Notes: generated from the letters alone by a model not told the origin. Positions 22,634-35,866 are shown, numbered from the stretch's first letter. The stretch: 64,000 nucleotides of DNA from Serendipita indica DSM 11827 (GCA_910890315.1 CAJVGD010000005.1:1488001-1552000); one strand, 5' to 3'. Numbers and translations are program-made.

Positions 22634-24896
22634 ATGGACAACGTATTCGAAAGGTTATCCAAGATGGACACTAAAGCTTCCTCGAGTATACTTCGCATCG
22701 TTCTCGCAGTTCCAGCTGCCGCACTGCTCTACTTGAGCTACCGCGCAGCAGTGTACCTCATCAAGCCGTACTTATCGCCACTACGCAAGCTAAAAGGCCC
22801 CAAGTCAGACTCGATATTGTTCGGTAACATGATTGATCTTGCCAGGGGAGACGCCTATGTCCGCCTTCGCGAATGGCGAGCCGAGTATGGCAACGTCTTT
22901 GTGCTTCACGCACTTTTCGGGGTAACTAGCGATTCTGGGTGAGTCCCGCAAGACTCATTCTTCACTACAGGACTGGCGCTGCGTCATTGCCGATAACAAG
23001 GGTATTGCGCACCTCCTGGCAAATCATATGAGCTACTACAAACCCGAGTTTGCACGATTCCAGCTGTCATACCTCCTAGGGCACGGTGAGTAATTCTCTG
23101 CTGTTATATGAATTCGTCTCAACCTGTTCGAGGCCTGGTCTCTGCTGAAGGTAGGCTCCCACGGTCTGGTGTGGGTGTGTTTACAAGTTCGAATCAGGCC
23201 TTGAGCATCGCCACCAGCGACGTATTATGGTATGCAACATGACTAGTTACTTCCATGACTGAATACCTGCAGACCCCTGCATTCAGCGCCAGTCATTTGC
23301 GCAATATATTGCCCACGTTCTTAGACAAATCTGCTGCGGTGAGCCACTTGTTAAGACCTCCGCTTAATTGTTCTAAAAGCCTCCAGCTTTCCGAAATGCT
23401 ACGTAAACATCTAGAGAAAGCACCGACGACATCCCCGGACGCCGTGCCCTCGCTTCGCGTCGACATGATTACTTACTTATCAAAGGCAACCATCGACATT
23501 ATCTCCGTTGCTGGCTTTAACTACGACTTCGATACGCTTCACCAGAAGCCCGGCGAGCCTGGTACAGAGCTGGCGGGCGCACTTCATCGGTTCCTGTCTC
23601 CTGAAAAGTTTCCCGTCTTTCTCTTCCTCAAAGGCTTTATCCCTCTGTTTAGGTTATGGGAGTGGGACGCTCAGGCTCGCGAGGCGCGCAAAGCCAGAGT
23701 TACCATTCGCAGAATTGGTAAAGGGTTGATTGAGGATGGATTGAAGAGGGTCAATGAAGAGAAGGCGAGTGGTGGCGGGACAGACTTGAAGCATACCGGT
23801 ATGCACTACTTTTCTGTTGCTCTGAATGTACTAATACTTACTGGCATAGTGCACGACAAGGATTTGCTCTCCCTCATGATCAAGTCGAACATGTCGACCA
23901 CAGTCCCACCAGAGCAACGTCTCTCCATTGAACAGATGATGAACCAGATCCCGACTTTCCTCATTGCAGGTGTGTCTCTGTCTCCTTTCTCCCTCGAGTC
24001 GCACTCACCGTCACAGGTCACGAAACGACGGCCAACTCGACTGCGTGGTGCTTGTACGCGCTTTGTAACAATCCAACGATCCAGACGCGCTTGCGTGAGG
24101 AACTCCTCCAGGCGTTCCCAGTTGGCGACTCGACTGAAGTTACAGCCGACGCACTCAATGCGCTTCCATATCTTGAAGCAGTAGTCCGTGAGACCCTTCG
24201 GTTCCATCCACCCGTCGAGCTATCCGCGCGTGTGGCAGAAGGCGACGACGTGATCCCATTGGAGAAACCATTTGTGGACAAGTACGGCAAACTGCGCGAG
24301 TGTATTGAGTGCGTATCCTCTTCTCAAATATGTTATATGATTAGGCAGCTCATAGAAGTGCAGAGTCAAGAAAGGCGATGCTTTCATTATCCCTATCATG
24401 CTCATGAACCGCGCAAAGGATATCTGGGGAGAAGATGCGGACGAATACAAGTGCGTATATCTTGATAGAGTGACCAGGATGTTGATGTCCACAAGTCCTG
24501 ACCGCTGGCTGAATGAGCTACCTGGGAAGACGGCAGGCATTCCTGGTGTATGGGCCAATCTGCTCACGTTCCTCGGGGGACAACGCTCTTGTATCGGATT
24601 CAAGTTTGCCATCCTCGAGTGAGCTCTTGACGTACACCGCTTGTGTTCCCTACTGACAGGGTTGGTAAGGATGAAAGCCCTCTTGTTACACCTATTGCGC
24701 AACTTTGAGTTCCAGCTCGCCGTCAAACCAGAAGATATTGCCGGCATGGAAATGTGATCATCTATCTCTCCGTAAAAGCGATAACTAACCCGTCATAGGA
24801 TTGTGACGCGACCTGTCGTCAAGCATGAGAAGAATAAGGGAGCACAGTTGCCAGTAGTCATCCGCCCTATAGTCCATAACCTCTGAAGAGCGAGGT
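22634..24896 (+). CDS. Cytochrome P450 monooxygenase
   Basis: About eleven exons join to roughly 550 residues. The N-terminus carries a membrane anchor (SILRIVLAVPAAALLYLSYR). Landmarks in order: the helix C region HRHQRRIMTPAFSASHLR, the I-helix oxygen-activation motif AGHETT, the K-helix ExxR in ETLR, the PERF-type stretch NPDRWL and the heme loop FLGGQRSCIG with its Cys ligand. The reading needs several introns that interrupt these motifs, such as one inside the AGHETT coding region. It is an ER-bound oxidase; the substrate cannot be told from sequence. The heme loop and N-terminal pattern fit the large agaricomycete clans of secondary-metabolism and xenobiotic P450s. No biosynthetic partner genes lie beside it. 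Confidence 0.93.
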
Positions 24897-25212
24897 AAGG
24901 ACCGGAAAATAGCTAGCCTCCAGTCTAGTTAGATGGCTAGCATAAGCAAAGACTGAATCAAAGTGCTTGCAAGACATCGGCTTTGAGCGCAAAAAAGATG
25001 TAGACTCGAGCCTCGCTTTTATAGCGAAGATCGGACCTTTTGATCAGAAAAGCGCCTATCCAATGTGAAATCAGCCAAATTTAGCTTCCGAGTACTCGAT
25101 ATATCCGAGCGATTGTATTTGAACTGGCAGTAAAGGGAAGTGCAGTGGTAGTCAACCTTGGAGTTGACCTCCTTGGATTGTTCAACCGGCGAGAAATCAA
25201 ACACTATAAATC
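24897..25212. other. Intergenic region between P450 and CFT2
   Basis: 316 bases between a stop and the next ATG on the same strand. They should hold the P450 3' UTR and the CFT2 promoter. I see nothing else. A TATAAA at about 25205 is only a few bases before the ATG, too close to be a core promoter. Confidence 0.45.
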
Positions 25213-28200
25213 ATGGTCTCGTTCACTCCTCTCGCTGGAGGAGCACATTCGGCATCCACGATACCGTTGGCCTATCTGCTCGACATTGATGGCGCCAAAA
25301 TTCTTCTTGATTGTGGGTCGCCAGATTGGCATCTTGATGACGACCTCAAAGTCGGTGAAGAGCAGAAGCAGATATTCGAGAGCTACTGCGCCCAGCTTCA
25401 ACGGTTGAGTGACCTTCACATGTTGCCGATTGTCATTTAACCATCTGCACGCAGAATATCGCCAGATATTGACCTAGTTCTGTTGTCCCATGGTGACTTA
25501 GCGCATGCTGGTCTATATGCATATGCCAACGCTCGCTGGGGACTTACTGCAACGGCGTATGCAACCCTTCCGGTTCAAGCAACTGCGAGACTTGCAACCT
25601 TGGAGGAATCTATCACTCTACGTGGGGAAGAACAGATCGATTCCGACCCTCAACCAACCCCAGAAACGGACGGCATGGAAATAACACCAGCTGAAGAGAA
25701 GAAGCGAACCAAAATCCGAGTCGCAAAACCACAAGAAATCAATGATGCCTTTCAGTCTATTATCACCTTGAGATACTCTCAACCGACGCAGCTAGCAGGT
25801 CAGACCTCTCAACTTTGATGTTGTCGGGCTCATCTTCTTTAGGGAAGTGTCAGGGTATCACAATCACACCCTTTTCCGCTGGACATACGATTGGAGGGAC
25901 GATTTGGAAGATTCGCTCCTCATTGGCTGGTACAATTGTATACGCTGTCAATTTGAATCATCTCAAGGAGCGACATCTTGACGGCTCAGTCCTCACCCTA
26001 TCGACAGGAGGGAATGTATTTGAGCCTCTTGCTCGACCAGAGGTACTCATTACGGATGCGGAGAGAGCATTAACAATCGGCAGCAAACGAAAGGATCGCG
26101 ACAGAGCGTTGCTTGGTGAGTAAAAACCTTGATTACAGTTAAGGCTGATTTGTTCCAGATCTTATTACTGAAACAATTGAGTCCGGTCACTCTCTCCTTC
26201 TCCCAGTCGACTCTTCCACCCGCCTGTTGGAATTGCTGGTCTTGACGGATCAGCATTGGGCATACTCAAAGATGCGCGCGCCAATTTGTTTGATCAGCAA
26301 GACATCACGACAACTGCTCTCTATGGTCCGTAACATGATGGAATGGCTTGGGGGTACCATCTCGAAAGAGGATCTCGGTGATTCGGCAAAGAATCAACGA
26401 AGGCGGCGAGATGAAGACGACGAGGCATTGGGTGCACTTGCGTTGCGCTTCAAGTGAGATCTTGCCCAACTTCTTTTCTCTGAGCTAACGCTGCCACAGG
26501 TTTGTCGAATTCTTCTCAAATCCAGATGAGATGATCAACATTTTCTCATCAAGAGAGCCCAAGCTCATTCTCTCTGTCCCTGCTTCACTCTCCCATGGTC
26601 CATCTAGATCGCTCTTTGCCGACTTTGCCGTCAACGAAGGAAACATGGTCGTACTCACCCAGCGCACTGGAATGGGAACACTGAATCGCTTCCTATTGGA
26701 CCGCTGGGAAGCAGGACAAGAGGACTCACAGCGGTGGCAAGATGGTCACATCGGGGTACCTGTATCCCTGGATAGACCAATTGATATGGAAGTAGGTAAC
26801 CTCCCACTCAGTGTTCCGTCTCTGACTTTGGATAGCTCCGCATCAAAGTTCCCCTCCAAGGCGTAGAACTCGAGGAATATCGAGAAAAGGAGAAGTTGGC
26901 AAAGGAACAAGCGAATGCGAAGAAAGCTGCTGCGGCTCGACAACAACAGATGCGTGAAGAAGAAGTCGAGTCATCGGGATCAGAGTCCGACGATTCAGAC
27001 GATTCAGATTCTGGAGAGGACGTGACTGCAGAAGTTACCGAGGAGATGGAAGGAGTCGATTGGACAATCCTGGATCAAGAAGAAGTAGGCCTCAGATATC
27101 AATCCTACGATATCTACGTCAAAGGGCATCAAAACAAGACATCCAATTTCTTCAAAAGCAACGATGCAAGTGTGCCGCGCTTTCGCGTATTTCCCTTCAT
27201 CGAGAAGCGAAAACGTGTGGACGATTTCGGAGAGGTCATCGATGTCAGCTCGTGGCTACGAAAGGGAAAGATTATGGACCAGAATGCCGAAAGCGAGCAG
27301 TCGAAGGCTAACAGGCTAAAGGCGGCAGCAAAGGAGAAAGAGGTGAGCTGGATCACACTTGGGACTGGCACCAATTAAGGTCCTGTAGCAACAACCAGAA
27401 GAGGCTCCATCAAAGTTTATCGCCGAGCAGATAAGCATCGACATGCGATGCAAAGTCATGTTCGTCGATCTTGAGGGCGTGCACGACGGAAGAGCTTTGA
27501 AGAACATCCTCCCTCAGGTCAACCCACGGCGTCTGGTCAGTAGTCATATTGTTGTTCTATACTCTGGTTGACACGGGCAGATCATCGTTCAAGCCACTTC
27601 CGAAGCTACAGAATCCTTGGCCGAGGCCTGCAAGGCTATTAAGTCGATGTCGGCAGAGATCTACACGCCAAGGGTCGGAGAGACAATACGGATTGGAGAG
27701 AATATGGAAAATTATACCATCGCTCTTTCGGACGCGTTGATGAACTCATTGAAAATGGCAACGGTCTGTTATGCAGCGTCGTGTCATTCGGCGACTGACA
27801 AAAGGTCTAGTATGAGGACAACGAGATTGCGTTTGTTCGCGGAAGACTCAGCAATCCGACCAGTACCGGTATCTACGTTCTCGAACCGCCACGTTTAGGC
27901 ATGCAGCGCACGACGGATGTCGAAATGGCCAAAAAAGAGAATGGTGTTGCCGCTGCGAAAGATTCGTCCACAGCCGCGGTGATCCCTCGCGCCATCATGA
28001 TTGGCGACCTCAAACTCACCGCACTCAAAATCCGACTCAACCGATTAGGAATTGCCGCCGAGTTTGCCGGTGAGGGTTTTCTGGTATGTCGGAGCAAACC
28101 TATCGACGACGACGAGGAAGATACTGTTGCTGTGCGAAAGACACGGAAGGGAGAGGTGCGCGTCGAAGGAGACGCCTCGCCTCTGTTCTACATGGTGCGA

Positions 28201-28242
28201 GAAGAGATCTATAAACTACACGCGTTGGTGGAGACCAAATAA
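25213..28242 (+). CDS. CFT2: Cleavage and polyadenylation factor subunit CPSF100/Cft2
   Basis: Many short introns interrupt a protein of about 830 residues. It starts MVSFTPLAGGAHSASTIPLA and has the metallo-beta-lactamase core (LLDIDGAKILLDCGSPDW; SHGDLAHAGLYAYA; ITPFSAGHTIGGTIWKI), the beta-CASP region, and an acidic insert (SGSESDDSDDSDSGED) before the C-terminal domain. The zinc-binding HxHxDH motif of the nuclease CPSF73 is replaced here by SHGDLAH, as expected of the inactive CPSF100 partner. It acts in pre-mRNA 3'-end cleavage in the nucleus. Start at 25213 begins the conserved N-terminus directly. The gene converges on the STB6-like gene with 14 bp between stop codons. Confidence 0.95.
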
Positions 28243-28256
28243 TGTACAAAGATCCT

Positions 28257-31200
28257 TCACAGCTGTGCGAATGAGTGCCCACTGATGACATGTTCCTGTG
28301 CCTTAGCCCGCCACTCTAGCACCTTGTCTTCCTCCTCCTCTTTGGCCATTTTGTCGATATCTGGCTGCGTACGCCCTTTGAGATCGAGCCGTGTGTTGAA
28401 AACAGTTGATCTTCGCCATCCATCGTCTGTGCTTGAATGAATTTCCCCACGTCGGAGCATACCAGCCCACAAGATTGCAAGCAGCATTAGCTTGTAGATT
28501 GTTTGGAGGCTCCACAAAAACGGGCATTTACTCCCGAGTGCGAGTGTCAGATCTTCCTCGTCCATCTTTGTCTCTGGTGGGAGATACGCGAGGCGTCGTT
28601 GTTGCCAAAACTGTTCCCGGTGTTTCTTAACCTCTTTCTGGAGCTCTGGTATTCTTGGTATCTCCGCGGATGCCTTGTACTTCGACGATTTGAGCGTCTC
28701 TGCAGCAATAACGGCGTTGACCTTGAATGGAGCATCCCGTGGGATTGCATTGGACGAGAGGAGTCGCGCACGAAGAGGCAGCGCCCTAATCGCATTCAAG
28801 TCTTCGACGGCGGGGAGAATCTCATCGACTGTGGCGTCCAACCGATTTCGGTCATCAGACTGTCGATTCATCTGCGCTTTGATGACTTCTCTTGTTAATG
28901 CCAATGGTCGCATAAGTTCCTTTAATATTGATGAGACTAGTCAACAGAGTTGTTTCCTCACTCACTTGCAAGGCGCTGTGAGCCAGTTGAAGCCGTCGTT
29001 TGCGACGTTGAAGTTCTATGAGAGAGGCCGCAAATTGTACATCGATTCTCATCTGGTCCGAAGAGAGTAATGGAGTGCCGGTCGTATATTCGGTATCGTC
29101 AAAACTTCGACGCCTGAATGTATGTGTTAGACATGAAGGTTGCTCAAAACAGGTGATTACCTTTGAATAGACTTGTGTATGTGTGGGATTTTGAATCGTT
29201 TGGTTTGCTCTGTGCTCCTCCGTTTTGCCTTGGGAACGTACTCATCTTCTGAGTGAACTTCGAGTGCGGTCAAAGTTGGTGGAATGATTCGTTGCTGAGG
29301 TTTACTACCAGGTTCTGGCACGGGGTTTGTGCGTTTAGTCGGCTCAAAGTCCAGGCTCTTTGCCTTGTGCCGAGAGGGAGGATGATGATGATAATGGTGG
29401 TGGTGGTAATTTCCCATGCTGAAATTTGATGTCGTTAATGCAGAGTGTATTCCAAGATGAGGAAATATGGCCTTGCGATGGCGAGGCATACCCTCATCCG
29501 CGCTCAACGTGCGGGCTTCGTCGGGAATGAACGGTCTACAGCAGGTTAGTGAGCTTATTAGGCAAGAGCACAGACTCACGACGTATGGAGGTCAGATCCA
29601 AACAAGCGTCGCGGGCCACCAATCTCGGGTGACGGTCGGGCGGAGGAAAGAGAGGGAGGATACAAGAAGTGAGGAGAAGACGTAACGTCCATACTCTGTT
29701 TTCTTCTGCCTCCGACAGGCAAGCTGTTAAGCCTGGAGAAAATTAGAGGCCTCCTCTCACTATGATTGAAGACTCACCTAGCTGTAATCTCCTGACCAGT
29801 CTGTCTGAGTACAGAGAAACCCTTTCCGAGCATGCTTTCTTCATCTTCGCCACTCTTCGCGTCACTCTTATTCTCTGCGTCCCTTTCCTCCGCCAGTCGC
29901 TTTTCCTCCACCTCTTGCGCCTGCTTAGCATGCGTAAGTCCTGGCCCAAGCTTCCCTGTCCAGATCAACTGCAAGCTTTCGATTGGATCCTTGGAAATAA
30001 CCGAGGGCGACTTGACAAATGCAATCAAATCTGACGTCTCAGGCGCAACGGCATCCGGTGCAGACTTGCTACTTCCGGCCATCATAGATTCGGACGACGG
30101 AATAAGGCTTGCAAGCGCATTGGGCGCAGCCAATGGGCCAATACCAATGCGATAAGACTTGGCTTCGACCGTCTTACGCTTATGTTGTCGATTGATATGG
30201 TCAATGAGGGCAGCACTCAGATATGCACGCGGCACGCCACTCGGTCCGAGACGTGTCATATGCGCCGGACTTGCTTGGGCAAGCGCTTCGGTGAATTTGT
30301 CAGGATATTGAAAAGGATCCTTTGGTACGTTCTAAAAAGAGTTAGAATGATCAGGTGTATAGTGTCAAATGGACGTACCGCGCCGGCTGGGAGAAGCCCT
30401 AGGAGCTTACTTCGCATCGAGACAACTACGCTTAGGATACTGGCCACAATGGGTGGGTCTAGGATCCGTTCCGAGGGCTAAAATATAGTTAGAAAGTCCG
30501 AGCAGTTCGTGGAAACTTACCTGAAGATTTAGTTCGCGCAGCTTTTCACCAATCTCCAGTGTCCATCGTTGAATGCTGTCTACGGTATGGTCTCCCAGTA
30601 GCCCATTTCGTTCTTCGTTTGAGTCATAGAAGTCATAGATACAGAGGGCAGATTGAATGAGCTTGACAAAGGAGAGCACAACGGTCTCGAATCCGAGTCT
30701 TTGGACGGCAATGGCGGGTATCGAGTAAAGCTGCTTAAGTCGCTCTTGAATAGATTCACTGGATTTACATCAGATCAGGTTCTCAAGGGTGCTTTACTTA
30801 CTTGGGAGGATCAAGCGTGAGTGCTGTACGCCCGCTGCATCCGAGACGGAGGAGATTAATGTTTACATATAACTTATCTCTGGATTGAAGATAGTGACCG
30901 CCGGGGATATTGACGATATTGAGGTCTGAGCGAAAGTTTGCCAGTGAGGTGCACATGATCGTCCCAAGTACGGTCTGTCGCGGTCGCGCTCCATCTCTGC
31001 GTAACATTTTGACCGCATTATCATATTCTGCCTGAGATTGTTCCACTGTCAGAGTCGACGAGGGTGTTATCACCGTGACTGTGATCTAAACTGGTTACGG
31101 CAGTTGTCAAGAGTATGTATAGGATATACGAACCACATCCTTCGGATTGCCGGTGTAGACTATGACGACTTTCATGAATCTAGCACGATCCACAACCCTG

Positions 31201-31615
31201 CCATGTATGAACAACAAGCCCATAAGTCACACGGAGAGACGCACCATTTTTCTACGGCATACATTTGGTAGCCCTCTAGTTCTGTGGCATCCTGCTCGAT
31301 ATCAAACTTGCCCAATGGCGAGACCCAATTGTCCTCTACGGGCTGAGACGGAAGTATGTCGATGGAGACGCTATGAGAGGGCTTGTGGGCTCTGAGACGA
31401 TTGGGATACGGCCTTCCTGTCTTTGGAGAAACGGCTTCTATTATCCGTCGTGTCGATTTCGCTCGGACTGTGGGTATTACGAGTGTAAATGACGGCGCTG
31501 CACCCGCGCCTTCCGAGGTCAAGCTCAGCGGTGGTATTCTCGTCGATATATTTAATCCAGTAGGATTTAGAATTGGGGAAACAGGGTTCGAAGATGGCGG
31601 CGAACGAAACGCCAT
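28257..31615 (-). CDS. STB6-like protein
   Basis: Multiple exons starting at the ATG at 31615 give a protein of about 950 residues. The N-terminal part carries FDIEQDATELEGYQMYAVEKW followed by VVIVYTGNP, the hallmark of the STB6-like N-terminal domain found in yeast Stb6/Stb2 and S. pombe relatives. A helical middle region follows (LCIYDFYDSNEERNGLLGD; IQRWTLEIGEKLRELN), then disordered, His-rich and basic parts (GNYHHHHYHHHP) and a C-terminal helical region (LPFLWSLQTIYKLMLLAI-like). Yeast Stb proteins were found through binding to the Sin3 corepressor, but the molecular role of the family is poorly known. The 3' end converges with CFT2. Confidence 0.8.
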
Positions 31616-31669
31616 GATGGAGGAGACCAAGAACGAAATCCACAGGGTACAGCTAATGAAATATATACG

Positions 31670-32090
31670 CTACAACACTATAGTACAGATAAACATTGTG
31701 TCCGTGATCAGCTGCCATGCTAAAAGAAATTAAAGGAGGTCCAGTAAGACGCAAAGGTTGACGACGCACTCTACGTATGTAACCTTTGGTTTCTTTGGTT
31801 TCATTGCCAGACCAACGACCCAAGGTTTGCATAATGCCCCCTAGAATAATGACAATGAGATTTCGACGCGGCGTTGAGTGACACTCACCTAGCCATCTGC
31901 TCAAGACACTTGGTCGTTTGTTCGACTCGAGATAAACCTCTTGTCGTCCAAAGGAGTCTCTACTTCCTCCAAAATGCCTGTACAGATGAGCATTTGTAAA
32001 CTTTCGATGGACATTCGGGTCCTGTTCCGAGATGGGTCTGTCTTCACTGTGGTTCTCCGCAGAGGTGTGTTTGTAGGCGGAGTTCAACAT
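31670..32090 (-). CDS. Small uncharacterised protein with hydrophobic C-terminus
   Basis: Three exons join in phase from an ATG at 32090 (MLNSAYKHTSAEN), with clear junctions G|GTGAGT to TTCTAG and AAAG|GTTACA to TTTTAG, and end in WQLITDTMFICTIVL and a stop at 31670. The frame may extend further upstream: exon-like sequence up to about 32570 can be joined in phase (ENLVYYIFANRC then FISIVSGRTRYE), which would make a protein of about 220-260 residues with an additional hydrophobic part. I recognise no family. The stop lies only 54 bp upstream of the STB6-like ATG on the same strand. Confidence 0.45.
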
Positions 32091-32658
32091 TTCGTATCTT
32101 GTTCTTCCTGATACAATGGAAATGAAGCCTTATAAGAGTTGACTGGGCAAGTGGGGCTGCTGACATCATACAGTCATTTGACAGACATCGATTTGCAAAG
32201 ATATAGTATACAAGGTTCTCTAGCGAGTCATTGAGAAGTGTAAAACGCCTCGCACCGGGCATGCTTACATTGCATGGGCTCGCATCCCTCGGGAGCTGCT
32301 TTGATGCAGATGCCCGACTCTTGGTGACCAGAGGGAGACTTATCAGATTGTTTGACTTCTCCTCGTTTCTGAAATACTTGTTCGGGGTGTCCTGTGACCA
32401 CTCAGCAGGGAATGACGAAACTGAACAAGAAATGCATACCCTGGCGGAGGGCTGGGACGGTATTGTCTGCAAAAGCAGTATCTGTCTGTATAGAGTACGT
32501 GTGTGTTTGTTGATCCATTATTCTGTCGCAGTGGTCGGTTCCAAGTTTGCAAGCGCCGTGACATCATGAACCAAGTCTCTCCTGAAGATCTCTTCTATTT
32601 TCGGTAATGAAACAAGAAAGGTCAAGTGTGGTGCCAGCTTGGACCCCTCCACCCCCAA
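32091..32658. other. Possible upstream exons of the small minus-strand gene, and DUF2985 promoter
   Basis: A minus-strand open frame (32044-32472) without a convincing ATG may be upstream exons of the small gene ending at 31670. The part nearest 32659 must act as promoter of the plus-strand DUF2985 gene. No repeat or RNA gene seen. Confidence 0.35.
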
Positions 32659-34733
32659 ATGTCCGCAGCGGTGCGGGTTCGCAAACGGCCTCCGGTCGCG
32701 TTCGTACCATTGGAGCGTAACAAGGTCGTCGTAGTACCAACAGATGATCTTCCAGAGGATACTCCAGGTCCAGAGGCCTTTGACTCGCCCAGAAATCAGG
32801 AAGTGCTCTACGAACGGGCTGAGCAACTCGCCTCACCCTCGTCTGGGACACCTAAATCTCCATTATCAAAGTCGTTTTTACGACCAGCTCCTACAAAACG
32901 CTCGAGGAGTAGGACCATTGATATTCCTACCGTCCGTCCCACGTTCGAAGCCCCCACACGGACCGTCACCTCCATGTCGGACGGCAACAGAGCAGGAACA
33001 TCCATAGACACACAGACAAGGAAGAGAACTAGCTGGTTCGCCGAGCATGTCATGCAACCGAAAAGGCGTCAGACGATAGATGAAGTCGCAGAGCAACAGA
33101 CATTTCTCAGCCCGCAGGAGATACAGCGACCGAGTATGTCTAGCGATCGATTCTCAGCCGCCAGTTCCATCCCTCAGGTTGATGTAATCATTCCGGACGA
33201 GGCCAGGAGCCATCTCGGACGGGCTTTGGCGCAGAGGGAGCAGCATGGCGTGGATGAGTCCTTGCCAGAGAGTGTACTACATCACAACGACATTGTAGAG
33301 CATCTCGATGTGATAGGTGCGCATTACATCAAGGTTACAATGACCTCCTGATATTTTCCAGACCAGCACATTTCTACCGTGTCTCATTTAAGCAATGCTG
33401 CCAACAGCATTCTAGTGTGCGCATATCGGATCTAGTTCACTCCAAACTAATACCAGTCAGGCCCCCTTTATCCTTCTATTCTCGAAAGCCAACCATTTCG
33501 ATCCCCGCTCGTCTCGTCGATCCAGAGAAGGCTGGGAGTCAAGACGAACTTGATTTACACGTTGAAGACGTCCTTCGGAAGCGAGATAAACTACGTCGGA
33601 CCTTAGAGGGTCTCTGGGCGTACCTCAAAACCCCTATAGGCATCGTCACAGGTTAGCATACTACATCTACCCGAGTCCCGTCTAAACAACCATGCAGCTC
33701 TCTACGGGTTTGCTGTCGTATTCTGGGGCGCGGCTATTGTCTTGTTCCTCGGGAAGCTCATCAACCTCCACAATCCATATCTCCAGGGCTTTTGGGTGGA
33801 GATATCTAGTCAAGTCGTGAACGCCCTCTTTACTGTCCAGGGTGTCGGATTTCTTCCTTGGAGGATTATGGACACGTATAATATCCTTTGGATTTACTAT
33901 TTCTATCGTCTTGACAGACGGCTGCGATCAGAAGCAAAGTTTCCTCCCGTCGGTGATCGAAACGACATTCCGGACCCGTTGATCGACTCCGAGCATGTGC
34001 AAATGCTTACGGACAAGCAGCTGGAGAGATTGCGACATTGTAAGCTCTTCATTTTTCCTACTACCGTAACTCACATCCCCTGAGACCAAGTCAGGTTCAT
34101 GAAATCTCAGACATGGTACCGCCCTCACGGAACAGACACCCACCGAGCATTCTCTATCAAGTTAGTAGATGCATCCGCAACAGAAACTGTATCTGACTCT
34201 TTCTAGCTATGCACTTGCCATCTGTCTGTTCGTGGACGGAAACTCAGTGTTCCAGGTCGGTACCGTGAATCTTTGTTTGCTCTAGCTGATTACCGATAGA
34301 TCATTCTGTGCGGGTGTATGTGGGGCTTGGATCGCTTCCAACGGTCAGTGACCACCTACTGGTTTTTCTGCAGTCACTTATCCCTTGTAGACCGCCGTGG
34401 ACAACCGGTTCCCTGATTCCTCTGAGTTTTCTTTGCGGTATCGCTGCAGCCGTCCTAATCTGGAAAGGAGGCGAGCGGTCAAAGAAGACAGAAGAAGTCG
34501 AAGCACGACTTCGTGCGGCTTTGGATGAGGAGAAGCGTGTCCTAAAGGACCGTTATGGTCCCGAAGTCGCAGAGGAACCTACTCTACTCAACTCTCCGCC
34601 AGAGGATCCAGAGATTGAGAAACCGCCTCAGGAAAAGGTCGATCTAACTCCACGCAAGCCAGCCCCACATCTTGGCCACTTTCGAATCGACGAGACCATG
34701 AGCATCCCGGAGGATGTGGAGCCAACAAAATAG
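32659..34733 (+). CDS. DUF2985 family membrane protein
   Basis: Several exons yield about 590 residues. The N-terminal 270 residues are disordered and basic (MSAAVRVRKRPPVAFVP; PTKRSRSRTIDIPTVRP). The conserved core starts near LEGLWAYLKTPIGIVTALYG and has helices AVVFWGAAIVLFLGKLINL and IILCGCMWGLDRF, plus VNALFTVQGVGFLPWRIMDTY, the DUF2985 signature. Another hydrophobic run is IPLSFLCGIAAAVLIWKGG. The C-terminal tail is charged. The family is fungal, membrane-bound and of unknown function. Start: the ATG at 32659 is the first in the frame and precedes the conserved region by a normal distance. Confidence 0.87.
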
Positions 34734-34804
34734 GATACAGGAAAACGGTGGTATTCTTATTCTTCGGTTACATATAGCACATGATTTTCGGACAATTTAC
34801 TTGA

Positions 34805-35866
34805 TCATTCTACATCCTTGAGGCCGAGGGCTTCTGGGAGTTCAGTTTCACATTCCCCAATAAATCTAAAGTCCACAGGGCCCCTCGATGAACTCTCGAT
34901 ATTGAACTCGGCAACGCGGCCTGTCCGATTATTGTTTGCACGAACTTCCATTGCAAAGTTGGCGGCTGGGGAAACCTACTCGCAAGGATCAGAATAGAAC
35001 CAAGCACGGGGATGCTTACCCTGGACGAGGTACCAACTACTAGACACAAGTCGGCCTCGGCCACAATCTTGTCAATGTCCTCCAAGAGCGGAATCTCCTC
35101 GCCGAACCAAACTACGCCGGGGCGAGCCAAGCTGCCACATTCGGAACATTTGGGTAACTCCGATACTGGGATTTTGACTTCGTGTTCCTTTTGTCCTGCC
35201 TGGATCACACTGGTATGCTCTTTGTCTGCTTCGTGCAATGCAGAACATAGTGGACTCGAGAAGTCGAGTACAGTGTGGTTACATTGTGTACATCGTACGT
35301 CAAACAGACGTCCGTGCATCTCGATGAGACATGAGGGGTTAGGGAGGTCTTGAGGGCTTGGCGAAGATAAGGCGCTTCGTCGTTCTTCTGCAACAGCTTG
35401 AATTGCTCGAGTAGAGAGTCCGTCTACGTTTTGAGTGATCAGATGAAACGATTGAGCCGCTGGAGCGACCCGCGCTAGAATGCTTGGAACCATCATCTTT
35501 GCAAGTGCGAGGTGTGCCGCGTTTGGTTGGGCACGAAGGGCTCTGGACAAAGTTAATGGCGGTTCGTATTACATCAGAGTACTCACGCCTCCCTACGGTA
35601 ATGATAAAACTGCCAAACGAGACTGGGATTCTGGTCGAATGCTTCTGGGGTTGCCAAAGACACCGCCTCCAAGGATCTCCACATTCCTCCTGCTCCTCGA
35701 AAGGTTGGAATACCTGCATCTAGCATGAGCGATAGCCAGCGCCTGACAACAAGGGTTGACCAGAGGCAGCGGAGAGACCTGCTCCAGCAACGACGATTAT
35801 ATTCTTTGCGGCATGTAAGACCCTTCGAAATTCCTCCATATTTCTGCTTCGAAGAGCCGCTTCCAT
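34805..35866 (-). CDS. NAD-dependent protein deacylase, SIRT5 type
   Basis: Exons start at the ATG at 35866 ([13 protein letters not shown]) and end at a TGA at 34805 after a final intron that changes the frame (GTSSRV then [10 protein letters not shown]). Sirtuin motifs are complete: [10 protein letters not shown] and IPTFRGAGG (NAD binding), [16 protein letters not shown] with the catalytic His, two Cys pairs (CTQC and CSEC) for zinc, and VGTSSRV. The stretch FYHYRRE keeps the Tyr and Arg that define class III sirtuins and favour succinyl- and malonyl-lysine. It is therefore likely a desuccinylase/demalonylase, probably mitochondrial, though no clear targeting peptide is seen. An upstream exon cannot be excluded. 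It shares a divergent promoter with RAD52. Confidence 0.92.

Noticed and set aside
25204-25210. TATAAA before CFT2
   Set aside because: It ends only a few bases before the ATG, too close to act as a TATA box for that start.
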